Source of the DNA: Microbulbifer agarilyticus
Lineage (GTDB): Bacteria; Pseudomonadota; Gammaproteobacteria; Pseudomonadales; Cellvibrionaceae
NCBI RefSeq assembly: GCF_019800665.1
Contig: NZ_JAHVKO010000006.1
Location: 62,001-126,000, forward strand
Length of the DNA stretch: 64,000 nt
Reading direction: 5' to 3'
Both the position numbers and the translations under genes were made by a program. Each line of letters starts with the position of its first letter. Position 1 is the stretch's first letter. The notes beneath the pieces were generated by a model. That model was not told where the DNA came from, did not search any database, and saw nothing but the letters and a program-made list of their open reading frames with translations. Positions 17,864 through 26,153 of this stretch are shown piece after piece.

Positions 17864-18778
17864 ATGCAGCGCATTTCTTCCTCTCTCGCTCCCGATTTTT
17901 CTCTTTCCCGCATTGCTTTCGGTTTGTGGCGTCTCACCGACTGGGGTTATTCACCGGCCGAGCGCGTTTCCCTGTTCGAACGCATGCTGGATCTGGGCGT
18001 GACCACGTTTGATCTGGCGGATATCTACGGTGACTACCGCTGCGAGCAGTTTTTCGGTGAAGCGCTGCGCCTGAAGCCACAGCTGCGCGAGCGCATGGAG
18101 CTGGTAAGCAAGTGCAGCATCCGGCTTGCCGGTGAAGCCTCTGGTGCGCGTATCAACCATTACGACACTGGTGCCGCCCACGTGCGCATGGCCGTTGAAA
18201 CCAGCCTGCTCGATATGGGTGTGGAACAAATGGACCTGTTGCTACTGCATCGCCCGGACCCACTGATGGATGCCGACGCGCTGGCCGAGGCGCTGGAAAC
18301 TCTGGTGCAAGAGGGCAAGGTAAAGCAGTTGGGTGTATCTAACTTCCTGCCCCATCAGTTTGACCTGCTGCAATCGCGCTTGTCTTCGCCGCTGGTGGCC
18401 AATCAAATCGAAGCGTCACTGCTGCACTCGGTAGCCATGTTCGACGGCCAGCTGGACCACTGCCAGCAACACCGTGTTATCCCCATGGCCTGGTCTCCGT
18501 TTGCCGGTGGTCGTCTGTTTAGCGGAACCGATGAAGATGCAGTGCGCGTGCAGCAGGAGCTCAAACGCTTGAGCGCAGCGCGCGGCCTGAATGCAGAGGA
18601 TGGACCGATGCAGCTGGCACTGGCGTGGCTATTGAAGCATCCCTCGAACATGATCCCGGTGTTGGGTAGCGGTAATCCGCAGCGACTGGAAGCGGCTTTG
18701 TCTGCTCTGGAGCTTGAGCTGGATCGGGAAGAGTGGTTTGAACTGCTGCGCGCTGGGCGCGGGCGGGATGTGGATTGA
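17864..18778 (+). CDS. Aldo/keto reductase, YdhF-like
   Basis: This cytosolic NADPH-dependent oxidoreductase of the AKR superfamily is 304 residues from ATG 17864. The N-terminus MQRISSSLAPDFSLSRIAFG and LWRLTDW matches the YdhF subgroup, which fixes the start. Catalytic tetrad positions are visible: Asp and Tyr in FDLADIYGDYRCEQFFG, Lys in LVSKCSIRL and His in MDLLLLHRPDPL. The cofactor-binding end has IPVLGSGNPQRLEAAL. The substrate is unknown. The start codon follows directly on the T-run of the phytase terminator with no Shine-Dalgarno sequence, so expression may depend on readthrough, on a leaderless transcript, or on a later start. Confidence 0.88.
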   Translation: MQRISSSLAPDFSLSRIAFGLWRLTDWGYSPAERVSLFERMLDLGVTTFDLADIYGDYRCEQFFGEALRLKPQLRERMELVSKCSIRLAGEASGARINHYDTGAAHVRMAVETSLLDMGVEQMDLLLLHRPDPLMDADALAEALETLVQEGKVKQLGVSNFLPHQFDLLQSRLSSPLVANQIEASLLHSVAMFDGQLDHCQQHRVIPMAWSPFAGGRLFSGTDEDAVRVQQELKRLSAARGLNAEDGPMQLALAWLLKHPSNMIPVLGSGNPQRLEAALSALELELDREEWFELLRAGRGRDVD

Positions 18779-18842
18779 TTCAGCTGTAGCGGTGATTCTC
18801 AACTCCGCTTTTCTTACGACCCTGTAGTGGCGCTGTAGCACC

Positions 18843-18932
18843 GGGGTGTTGTTTTTGGAACCGCTGTGAATACGTCCCTGTACGCTGCGTCGCAAACATC
18901 CCTGTTTGCGACGCTTCCAAAAACAACACCCC
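18843..18932. repeat. Nested inverted-repeat element A (MITE- or REP-like)
   Basis: Outer arms of 18 bases are perfect inverted copies (18843-18860 and 18915-18932, starting GGGGTGTTG and ending CAACACCCC). Inside is a second perfect hairpin: a 12-base stem GCGTCGCAAACA (18887-18898) with its complement (18903-18914) and loop TCCC. The structure fills about a quarter of the 374-base gap between the aldo/keto reductase and the next gene; there is no coding sequence here. No transposase is present, so it would be a non-autonomous repeat. Confidence 0.8.
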
Positions 18933-19017
18933 AGTACTCCAGCTTCAATTTGAAGTTAGGCACTTCGGAAGCGAAGGTTGGTCGAAGAGCAGTGGGGAGA
19001 GTGAAGGGGCTGACGTC

Positions 19018-19103
19018 GGGGAAGTTTGCGAGACCTTCTAAAACAGGGATGTTTTAGAAGAGCCCCCGGGGATGGGTTCACGGCGTGTCTCGCAAACTTT
19101 CCC
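19018..19103. repeat. Nested inverted-repeat element B, related to element A
   Basis: Outer arms of 16 bases with one mismatch lie at 19018-19033 and 19088-19103 (AAGTTTGCGAGA against TCTCGCAAACTT). The inner hairpin has an 11-base perfect stem CTTCTAAAACA (19035-19045) and its complement (19050-19060) around loop GGGA. The core AAACAGGGATGTTT is the reverse complement of the core AAACATCCCTGTTT of element A, so the two are the same kind of element in opposite orientation, 85 bases apart. Confidence 0.78.
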
Positions 19104-19152
19104 GGCGGCAGGGCCGCCAGGGAGAGTGCTACGAGATCTCATCTGGTTTGAG

Positions 19153-20109
19153 TTACCCGTTGTAAGCGTTATCCGGCACCAGGTCGTAATTCACATCCGC
19201 AAAATCAAAGTGCTCCAGCGGTGCCAGATGCATGGGTACCTGATAGCAGCGCAGCACATCGTCGCCGCGGCGATCCATTACTTCCAGCACTTCACCACGA
19301 ACAGCTTGCAGCAGGCGGTCGAACTCAGTAACCGCTGAAGCAATTACCTTCTTGTATTCCAGATCTTCACCCAACTTGATGTAGCGCGAATCGCCATCGG
19401 CCTGCTCGATACGCAGCCAGCCCGGGCCGCGCTCGGCGCCGGCCACGCCCAGTACCAGAGGGCCGCCTTGATCCTGGCAGATGGGCGCCAGCTCAAGGTC
19501 TGCAGGCTCCGTATCCACCGCTTTACCAACCCATACCCAGCCAGGCAGGCCGATACGGGTCAGGTGCCATTCGGAAAGCCATACCGTCTGATCGTCATCC
19601 ACGCGGAATTCGCTGTACTCGCGCTGGCCGCTGCCAGGCGCCAGGTCCACGTTGGCATCCGGGTTTTGCTGGCGGAAGTTGTGCAGTTGCTGGGTCATTT
19701 CATAGTTGACCTCCCACTGCTTCTGCAAGCGCCACTGCATCGGATACTCGCCCCATTCCACCAGATAATCCTCGCGCTCGCGCAGAGTCTCCGCCACGCG
19801 CCAGAACGCGCCGTCGATCAGAATATAGGTGTCTCCCGGCTTGCTGCCGGGTGCAATAAAGCTGTGTTCGGGGGATGCCTCGGAGGCGCTGACCACGTGT
19901 TCGCTGCGGCCTTCGATCACGTCATACCAGGGGAAGCCGTGGCGCAGGGGCGGGGGGAATGCCAGAGGCGGCCGGCCCGCAAGCAGGCGGCGGAACAGTA
20001 CCGATTTTTCAATTTCCAGGTCAGACAGGGTATAGCCTTCTTTCTGGGTGATCTGGCCCCAGGCAAAAGCAGCCCGTACCAGTTGTTTCTCTCTGTCTGA
20101 AAAGCTCAT
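19153..20109 (-). CDS. Hypothetical protein, unrecognised
   Basis: I do not recognise this 318-residue protein. It has no signal peptide or membrane segment and is acidic and tryptophan-rich, suggesting a soluble cytosolic protein. Distinct stretches are FSDREKQLVRAAFAWGQIT at the N-terminus, DTYILIDGAFWRVAETLR, WHLTRIGLPGWVWVGKAVD and APLEHFDFADVNYDLVPDN at the C-terminus. Its length, ATG start, and codon use like its neighbours indicate a real gene. It is convergent with the aldo/keto reductase, with the inverted-repeat pair between, and divergent from the peptidase gene. Confidence 0.75.
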   Translation of the reverse strand: MSFSDREKQLVRAAFAWGQITQKEGYTLSDLEIEKSVLFRRLLAGRPPLAFPPPLRHGFPWYDVIEGRSEHVVSASEASPEHSFIAPGSKPGDTYILIDGAFWRVAETLREREDYLVEWGEYPMQWRLQKQWEVNYEMTQQLHNFRQQNPDANVDLAPGSGQREYSEFRVDDDQTVWLSEWHLTRIGLPGWVWVGKAVDTEPADLELAPICQDQGGPLVLGVAGAERGPGWLRIEQADGDSRYIKLGEDLEYKKVIASAVTEFDRLLQAVRGEVLEVMDRRGDDVLRCYQVPMHLAPLEHFDFADVNYDLVPDNAYNG

Positions 20110-20304
20110 TTCGGCGGGTTCGCAGTGGTTGTTCTGTAATCAAGCGACCGCAAACAATACCATTCGGCGCTAGCTGACGCTACGGCCTTGTGGGGTCATA
20201 GCGCAGCGATGGGGCAAAAACTTCGGTAGACTGCGGCAATGAACATTGATGCATCGGTACCGGAGAGCCAATCACGGATGAAGCAGCAGCGAAGGACCAG
20301 GGAA

Positions 20305-21834
20305 ATGAAACGACGGATAGCGGTGGCGGCCCTGTGCCTGTTCGCCGGGGCAACGGTGTTTGCCCAGTCGGCCGAAACTCAGGCCGGCAAAGAAGGTTTG
20401 GCAAGTGCCGCCGCGCTGGAGCCGACTCTGTGCCACGGCAGTGGCTGGGCGGATGCGCTGCGCTGCTACGCAATACCGGTTGCAGGTTTGCAGGCCGGGC
20501 AAGTAGCGGAGCTGACCGTGCTGGTGGCGCCGGCACTGAGCGACGCCCGTCGTGAGCCGTTATATCTGCTCGCCGGCGGGCCCGGGCAGGCATCCTCCGA
20601 TCTGGTGCAACTGCTTAACCCGCTGCGCAAGATCAATCGCGAGCGGGATCTGGTGTTCGTTGACCGGCGCGGTGCTGGGCGTTCTCAGGTATTTGATTGT
20701 GGTCTGAGCGACTCGCCCCCGGCCGATATAGAGCGCTTTGTTGAGCTGCTGGCCGATTGCTATCAAGCGGACCCCGAGCGCCCACTGGCACTAACCAGTC
20801 GTCAGGCGGTGGAAGACCTTGAGCAGGTGCGCAAGGTGCTGGGGCACGAAAAAATCAGTCTGTGGGGTGGTTCCTGGGGCACACGCACGGCACTCCTGTA
20901 TCAGCAGTGGTATCCGCAGTCCCTGCAAAGCCTGGTGTTGGATGGGGTCGCTCCCATCGACAGCAAGGTTTTCCTCACGGCGCAGGCCGCGGAAGCCGCG
21001 CTGGTGCAGCTGCAGCAAGACTGTACTGCGGACCCGGTGTGTGGCGGTTTCGGCGACTGGCGCAGCGCGCTGGATTTGATATTGGCGAACTGGGATAAAG
21101 CCAGTGCAGTCAGTTTCCCGGATCCGTTTACTGGTCTCCCCTCGGAAGAGCCGGTCGAGAGCTGGATGCTGGCCAACGCAGTGCGCACAGCATTGTACGA
21201 TCCTAGCGTGGCGGCACAGCTGCCATTCGCGATCGACCAGGCAGCCAAAGGTAATCTGTTGCCGCTGTCCGGTATCGTCGGGCTGTTTGCCAGGCTGGAG
21301 GGGAGTATGGCGATGGGGCTCACGTTTTCTGTGGCCTGTGCCGAAGAAGTGAGCCGTATGCAACGCGATGAAATCCTCAGGGATGCCGCGGGTACCTTCC
21401 TCGGCGAGGCGTTTGTACAGCCATTTGTGCGCGGCTGTGCGCAATGGCCGGTTCCCTCGCAGGAGTATCCGGTGAGCGAGGCTCGATCACATCCCGTGTT
21501 GTTGATATCCGGTAGCGCAGACCCAATCACGCCACCCCTCTATGCCGAACAGGACCTCGACTACCTGGAAAATCGCCAGCACCTGATTGTTCAGGGCGGT
21601 GGTCACATCAACAGTGCGCGCGGTTGCATTCCCGATTTGATGGAAGAATTCTTGAATGGCGGCCAGTCGCTGGATCAGGCGTGTGTCGCCGATATCCAGC
21701 GCCCGCCATTTATGGCCGGTATGTTTGGGCCCTCTTTGAGGCAAGAGCTGAGACAAGAGTTGCAACAAGAAATACAGCCTCGGCTTAATCCGGAGAGCGA
21801 GGCTACGGCCTCAGCAGAGGAGGCGCAGCCATGA
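20305..21834 (+). CDS. Secreted alpha/beta hydrolase, S33 (proline iminopeptidase/TAP-like) family
   Basis: This exported serine hydrolase is 509 residues from ATG 20305, which is preceded by AAGGA at eight bases and begins a clear signal peptide (MKRRIAVAALCLFAGATVFA); the longer frame from 20239 would bury that signal. The oxyanion loop is YLLAGGPGQASSD. The predicted catalytic triad is S190 in GGSWGTRTALLY, D406 in ISGSADPITPP and H434 in QGGGHINSARGC. Related enzymes release N-terminal residues from peptides. It overlaps the downstream ABC ATPase by four bases (ATGA), an arrangement suggesting one operon with that exporter. Confidence 0.88.
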   Translation: MKRRIAVAALCLFAGATVFAQSAETQAGKEGLASAAALEPTLCHGSGWADALRCYAIPVAGLQAGQVAELTVLVAPALSDARREPLYLLAGGPGQASSDLVQLLNPLRKINRERDLVFVDRRGAGRSQVFDCGLSDSPPADIERFVELLADCYQADPERPLALTSRQAVEDLEQVRKVLGHEKISLWGGSWGTRTALLYQQWYPQSLQSLVLDGVAPIDSKVFLTAQAAEAALVQLQQDCTADPVCGGFGDWRSALDLILANWDKASAVSFPDPFTGLPSEEPVESWMLANAVRTALYDPSVAAQLPFAIDQAAKGNLLPLSGIVGLFARLEGSMAMGLTFSVACAEEVSRMQRDEILRDAAGTFLGEAFVQPFVRGCAQWPVPSQEYPVSEARSHPVLLISGSADPITPPLYAEQDLDYLENRQHLIVQGGGHINSARGCIPDLMEEFLNGGQSLDQACVADIQRPPFMAGMFGPSLRQELRQELQQEIQPRLNPESEATASAEEAQP

Positions 21835-22577
21835 TTCAGGTGCAGGGTATCAGCAAGTCGTTTGCCGGCCAGCCGGTTCTGCGGGACCTGAGTTTTGAGG
21901 TTCCGGACGCGCGTATTACGGCATTGCTTGGTGCTAACGGCGCTGGCAAAACCAGTTGTTTACGCATCCTGTGCGGATTGTTGCGTGCGGAAAGCGGGCA
22001 GGTGTTGGTAGGTGGAATCGACCCGGTTCGGGACCCGCAAGGCGCGCGCCGCCAGCTGGGTGTGGTCGGTGATCGCGAGGGGCTCTATGAGCGCCTTACC
22101 GTGGTTGAGTATCTGGATATTTTTGCGCGTATGCAGGGTTTGTCCGGGGCCGCGCTCAAGTCTGCGCTGGCGTCGGTGTGTGAGGAGCTTGAGTTACAGA
22201 AGCTGTGGCGGCGGCGCATGGGCGGCTTTTCCCAGGGAGAGCGGATGAAAGTGTCGCTGGCGCGGGCGCTGGTGCACAGGCCAAAGCATCTTATTCTCGA
22301 CGAGCCCACACGGGGTCTCGACGTCCTCGCAGTACGCCTGTTGCGCCGCACCCTGTTGCGCCTGCGATCGGCGGGTACCGCGATTCTGTTTTCCAGCCAT
22401 GTGATGTCGGAAGTGGCGGAGCTGTCGGATCGCGTGCTGGTGATGTCGCAAGGCCGGATCGTCGGTCGCGGGGCGCCGGATGAGTTGATTGCCGAGACCG
22501 GTAGCGAAAATCTCGAGGATAGCTTCGTGGCGCTGGCGTACGGTGAGCGCACGCGGGTGGCCGAGGAGGTGGTCTGA
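21831..22577 (+). CDS. ABC transporter ATP-binding protein, NatA-type
   Basis: The 248-residue ATPase has Walker A GANGAGKT (34-41), a Q-loop region (LGVVGDREGLYERLTVVEYL), an ABC signature of the form FSQGERMKVSLARAL, Walker B HLILDEPTRGLD and the switch His in ILFSSHVMSEV. It resembles NatA, the ATPase of sodium exporters, and ABC-2 drug exporters; the substrate cannot be told from sequence. It starts within the stop of the peptidase gene and ends one base into the permease gene (TGATG), so all three are probably coupled. Confidence 0.93.
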   Translation: MIQVQGISKSFAGQPVLRDLSFEVPDARITALLGANGAGKTSCLRILCGLLRAESGQVLVGGIDPVRDPQGARRQLGVVGDREGLYERLTVVEYLDIFARMQGLSGAALKSALASVCEELELQKLWRRRMGGFSQGERMKVSLARALVHRPKHLILDEPTRGLDVLAVRLLRRTLLRLRSAGTAILFSSHVMSEVAELSDRVLVMSQGRIVGRGAPDELIAETGSENLEDSFVALAYGERTRVAEEVV

Positions 22578-23797
22578 TGCGTGGTACAAGTTCGATGCGT
22601 GGTGCAAAAGGAAATGCTAAAGCGATGTTACAGCTCAAACTTATGCTGCCGCTGTTGCGCAAAGAGTTTTTAGAGGCCTGGCGCGATCGGCGTGCCCTGA
22701 TTATGGCGGTGAGCTTTGCGCTGCTGTTTCCGGCGATGATCGCGGGAGGCTCCACCTTCATGATCAAGAAGAAAGCCGAGGAGGTAACCCGGGTTGCGGT
22801 GCTCGGCGGTGCGCAGGCGCCATTACTGACCGAACAGCTGGACGGGCCCGGGCTTGAGGTGGTCAGTCTCGACGATGGCGAGCCGCGCAGCCTGCTGGGG
22901 CAGGGGTATCACCTGGTGCTGGTTGTCGGCGATGAGTTTGATCAGCGCTACCGCGACTTTCTGGCTCCGCCACTCTATGTATATGTGGACTCATCCAATA
23001 CCAGTAGCGGCCGCGCGCAGCGGCAGCTGCAGGAACGGCTCGGCGCACTGCAGCAACTGGTGGTCACCCAGCGTCTCGTGGCGCGTGGGGTTGCTACCCA
23101 GGTGCTGGCGCCGTGGAAGCTGGAGGTGCGGGATGTGAGTACTCCGTCGGCGCGAGGCGCATTGCTGCTGGCGATGGTTCCGGGGCTGCTCATTCTGACC
23201 CTGTTTGTCGCCAGTCTGGCGACATCCGTGGACACCTCTGCGGGGGAGCGTGAGCGCCTCAGTTTGGAAACGCTGTTGTTGCAGCCATTGCCCGCGTGGC
23301 AGATCATCACGGCGAAAATGCTGGCTGTGGCGAGTTTGGGGTGGTTGGGCGCGCTGATGTCCATCACCGCATTGGTACTATTAATGCCACTGATGCCACT
23401 GGCGGAACTGGGTATCCAGCAGGCGACTACCCTGTCTGGCGTGTTCAGCATGGGGCTGCTGTTGTTGCCGTTGGCGCTGCTGGTGGCGGTATTGCAGATT
23501 CTGTTGGCCCTGCGTTCACAGTCATTTAAAGATGCGCAGACCCAGCTCAGTATTTTACAGATCGCCCCGCTGGTGCTGTTGATGGCGCTGGATATGGCGC
23601 AGGTAAGCCTTGAGGGGAGTTGGCAGCTGGTGCCGCTGGTAAGTCATCAGCAGTGGCTGAAGGATTTGTTGGTCGGCGAAGTGGTTTCTCTGCCGGCGAT
23701 GCTGGCGGGTTCCGCCGTCACCTTGCTGTGTGTGGTGGCTGCAGTCTTGTTGGGGGCCAAAGCGCTGCGGCGGGAATCGCTGCTGTCGGCAGCGTAG
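22577..23797 (+). CDS. ABC transporter permease, NatB-type
   Basis: This 406-residue inner-membrane protein has one N-terminal membrane segment (IMAVSFALLFPAMIAGG), a periplasmic domain of about 140 residues, and then about five membrane helices from ALLLAMVPGLLILTLFVASL onward, the NatB/ABC-2 layout. The conserved ERERLSLETLLLQPL stretch (GERERLSLETLL) fits the family. Its ATG overlaps the ATPase stop by one base. A further ATG 17 codons in (MLQLKLMLPLL) would remove a Ser/Arg-rich extension and may be the real start. Confidence 0.9.
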   Translation: MRGTSSMRGAKGNAKAMLQLKLMLPLLRKEFLEAWRDRRALIMAVSFALLFPAMIAGGSTFMIKKKAEEVTRVAVLGGAQAPLLTEQLDGPGLEVVSLDDGEPRSLLGQGYHLVLVVGDEFDQRYRDFLAPPLYVYVDSSNTSSGRAQRQLQERLGALQQLVVTQRLVARGVATQVLAPWKLEVRDVSTPSARGALLLAMVPGLLILTLFVASLATSVDTSAGERERLSLETLLLQPLPAWQIITAKMLAVASLGWLGALMSITALVLLMPLMPLAELGIQQATTLSGVFSMGLLLLPLALLVAVLQILLALRSQSFKDAQTQLSILQIAPLVLLMALDMAQVSLEGSWQLVPLVSHQQWLKDLLVGEVVSLPAMLAGSAVTLLCVVAAVLLGAKALRRESLLSAA

Positions 23798-23843
23798 GCG
23801 GTTCCCATTGTGCGAGTGTGAAAAGAGTTTGTTGGGGTAATCG

Positions 23844-25025
23844 GTGACGATATCGGAACAGGAATGCGAAGGGCTGCTGCGAATAGATCTGGGTGCGGTT
23901 GCATCCAACTATCGCACGCTGCGCTCCCGGCTAGCCGACAGTAGTCGGTGCGGTGCCGTGGTCAAGGCTGATGCCTATGGCCTGGGTATCGAACAGGTTG
24001 CCCCGGCCCTCTACCGTGCCGGGTGTCGGGAGTTTTTTGTTGCCACCCTTGCCGAGGGGCGGCAATTGCGCGCAGTGCTCGAGTCTGTTTCTGCGGGAGA
24101 GTTTGAGAGTGCGGCGAACCCCGGCGCTGCGCGCGAAGCCGTGCACATATATCTGTTGACCGGTTTGCGCCCCGGGTGCGAGGCGGAGTGTGCGGCAGAG
24201 GGTCTGATACCTGTGCTGGTCAGCGTGGGCCAGATGCGCAGGTGGTGTCAGGCCACCGCGGATACGCATGGCATCGCGGCTCCCTGCGCGCTCAAGGTAG
24301 ATACTGGCATGACCCGGCTGGGCATGACCGTCGTTGAATTTCATCAGTTGCTGCAGGACGAGCAGCTGTTGGCTGGCGCGAATGTTCAGTTATTCCTGAG
24401 TCACCTGGCCTGTGCCGATGAGGCCGCGCATCCACAGAATCGACAGCAGTTGGATTTGTTTAAGGATTTACTGGCAAAGCTGCGCAGCCTGCATCCGCGG
24501 GTGCGCGCCAGCTTCGCTAATTCCTCCGGTATTTATCTAGGTGAGGAATATCATTTTGATCTGGTGCGCCCGGGTTCGGCGCTGTATGGCATTAACCCAA
24601 CGCCTGCGGCGACCAATCCTATGAGTGCGGTGGTTAATTTGCGCTTGCCGGTACTGCAGCAACGGGAAATTTTTGCCGATAGCGCGGTGGGCTATGGCGC
24701 AACCGAAATGGTTGCCGCCGGTAGCTGGTTGGCGGTGGTGAGAGGCGGCTACGCCGACGGTATACTGCGCGCGCAAAGCGGTCGTGGTCGCGGCTGCGCC
24801 GTTATTGGTGATCGGCGCGTAGAGGTGCCGATGATTGGGCGGGTCTCCATGGATACTTCGGTGTTTGATATTTCCGTGCTTACTGCGGAGCAGCGGGCGC
24901 GCCTGGAAATCATCGAGGTACTGAATGAATCCCTGACCGTGGACCAGATGGGGGTGGCCGCAGATACCATTGGCTACGAAATCCTCACGTCCCTGGGGCG
25001 TCGCTACTGTCGTATCTACCGCTAA
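23844..25025 (+). CDS. alr: Alanine racemase
   Basis: Alanine racemase interconverts L- and D-alanine with PLP, supplying D-alanine for peptidoglycan. The 393-residue product has the PLP Lys at 41 (VVKADAYGLG), and the second catalytic Tyr near 284 (VGYGATEM). Other family blocks are KVDTGMTRLGM, FANSSGIYLG, VRPGSALYGINP and MIGRVSMDTSVFDIS. The GTG start at 23844 is preceded by a GGGG at six bases. It is 46 bases after the ABC permease and seven bases or less before the birA region, so it may be read with birA. Confidence 0.94.
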   Translation: MTISEQECEGLLRIDLGAVASNYRTLRSRLADSSRCGAVVKADAYGLGIEQVAPALYRAGCREFFVATLAEGRQLRAVLESVSAGEFESAANPGAAREAVHIYLLTGLRPGCEAECAAEGLIPVLVSVGQMRRWCQATADTHGIAAPCALKVDTGMTRLGMTVVEFHQLLQDEQLLAGANVQLFLSHLACADEAAHPQNRQQLDLFKDLLAKLRSLHPRVRASFANSSGIYLGEEYHFDLVRPGSALYGINPTPAATNPMSAVVNLRLPVLQQREIFADSAVGYGATEMVAAGSWLAVVRGGYADGILRAQSGRGRGCAVIGDRRVEVPMIGRVSMDTSVFDISVLTAEQRARLEIIEVLNESLTVDQMGVAADTIGYEILTSLGRRYCRIYR

Positions 25026-25061
25026 CCCCGTTTGGCCCAAATACCCACTGGAGTAAAACGC

Positions 25062-26087
25062 TTGAGTTCCCCTGATTCCCCTGGCTCACCTGTGTCCACT
25101 AAAAACGAAGCGCTCGGTGCCCTGCGCCCGCTGTTGGAACGGCTGGCGGACGGCAATGTGCATTCCGGAGAGGCACTGGGTGAAGCGCTGGGCGTGAGCC
25201 GTGCGGCGGTGTGGAAGCAATTGCAGAAACTCGAGGCCTTCGGTTTGCACGTGGAATCGGTAAAAGGCCGTGGCTATCGCCTGCCGGGTGGATTGGACCT
25301 GTTGGTTGAGGAGCATATACGCAGTGGCCTGGCATCGGATGCGGGGACGTTGCTCTCGGGGCTGCACGTATTCGACTTGGTGGATTCGACCAATGCCCGG
25401 GTATTGTCTGCGCTGGAAGGTGGTCGCGGCCACGGGATGGTAATGCTTGCTGAGCAGCAGTCTGCCGGGCGCGGCCGTCGTGGGCGGCAGTGGCAGAGCC
25501 CGTTCGCCGCCGGCGTTAGCCTTTCCATTGGCTGGCAGTTCAATGGCGGTGTGCAGTTGCTGGAGGGGTTGAGCCTCGCGGTGGGCGTTGCGCTGGCCAG
25601 AGCGCTGTCTCGCTTTGATGTGCCGGACGTACGACTCAAGTGGCCGAATGATGTCTGGTGCCGTGGTCGCAAGCTCGCGGGTGTACTGTTGGAGTTGAGT
25701 GGGGATTTGACCGACCGCTGTGGTGTGGTGGTCGGTATTGGCCTGAATATGCGCTTGCCGGCGTCGGTGTCCGATGCCATTGGGCAGCCGTGGATTGATT
25801 TGCAGGAAGTGCAGCCCGGTATCTCTCGCAATGCGCTGGTGGCGGCCATGCTGGACGAACTGTTGCCGATGCTGGCGGCCTACCCCCAGAGCGGTTTCGC
25901 GCCATGGCGTGAGGCCTGGTCGGCACTGGATCAGTTTTCTGGGGCCGATGTGTGCGTACAATCGGCGCAGCAGCGCTGGTGCGGCGTGGCGCGTGGGGTG
26001 AATGACAGTGGCGCACTGGTACTGGAAATCGATGGCCAGCCGCAGGTGTTTCATGGTGGTGAGGTTTCCCTGCGACCTGCGTCGTGA
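25062..26087 (+). CDS. birA: Biotin-[acetyl-CoA-carboxylase] ligase / biotin operon repressor
   Basis: BirA makes biotinyl-AMP and attaches biotin to the carrier subunit of acetyl-CoA carboxylase; the N-terminal helix-turn-helix allows repression of biotin genes. From TTG 25062 it is 341 residues (E. coli 321); GGAG lies eight bases upstream, while the TTG at 25032 has none. Seen are the HTH (VHSGEALGEALGVSRAAVWK), the ligase loop GRGRRGRQWQSPF, KWPNDVWCRGRKLAGVLLEL and GIGLNMRLP. So it is a class II (bifunctional) enzyme. It is followed by coaX, as in Pseudomonas. Confidence 0.94.
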   Translation: MSSPDSPGSPVSTKNEALGALRPLLERLADGNVHSGEALGEALGVSRAAVWKQLQKLEAFGLHVESVKGRGYRLPGGLDLLVEEHIRSGLASDAGTLLSGLHVFDLVDSTNARVLSALEGGRGHGMVMLAEQQSAGRGRRGRQWQSPFAAGVSLSIGWQFNGGVQLLEGLSLAVGVALARALSRFDVPDVRLKWPNDVWCRGRKLAGVLLELSGDLTDRCGVVVGIGLNMRLPASVSDAIGQPWIDLQEVQPGISRNALVAAMLDELLPMLAAYPQSGFAPWREAWSALDQFSGADVCVQSAQQRWCGVARGVNDSGALVLEIDGQPQVFHGGEVSLRPAS

Positions 26088-26153
26088 TTGGCTATTTGGG
26101 TGTGCCTCTGCATGCTCGGGTGTCGTTGAGGTTTCCGTGTTGAGAGTGAAATT

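Noticed and set aside
18866..19057. A 63-codon frame in the gap after the aldo/keto reductase
   Set aside because: It runs through the inverted-repeat elements and has no ribosome binding site.
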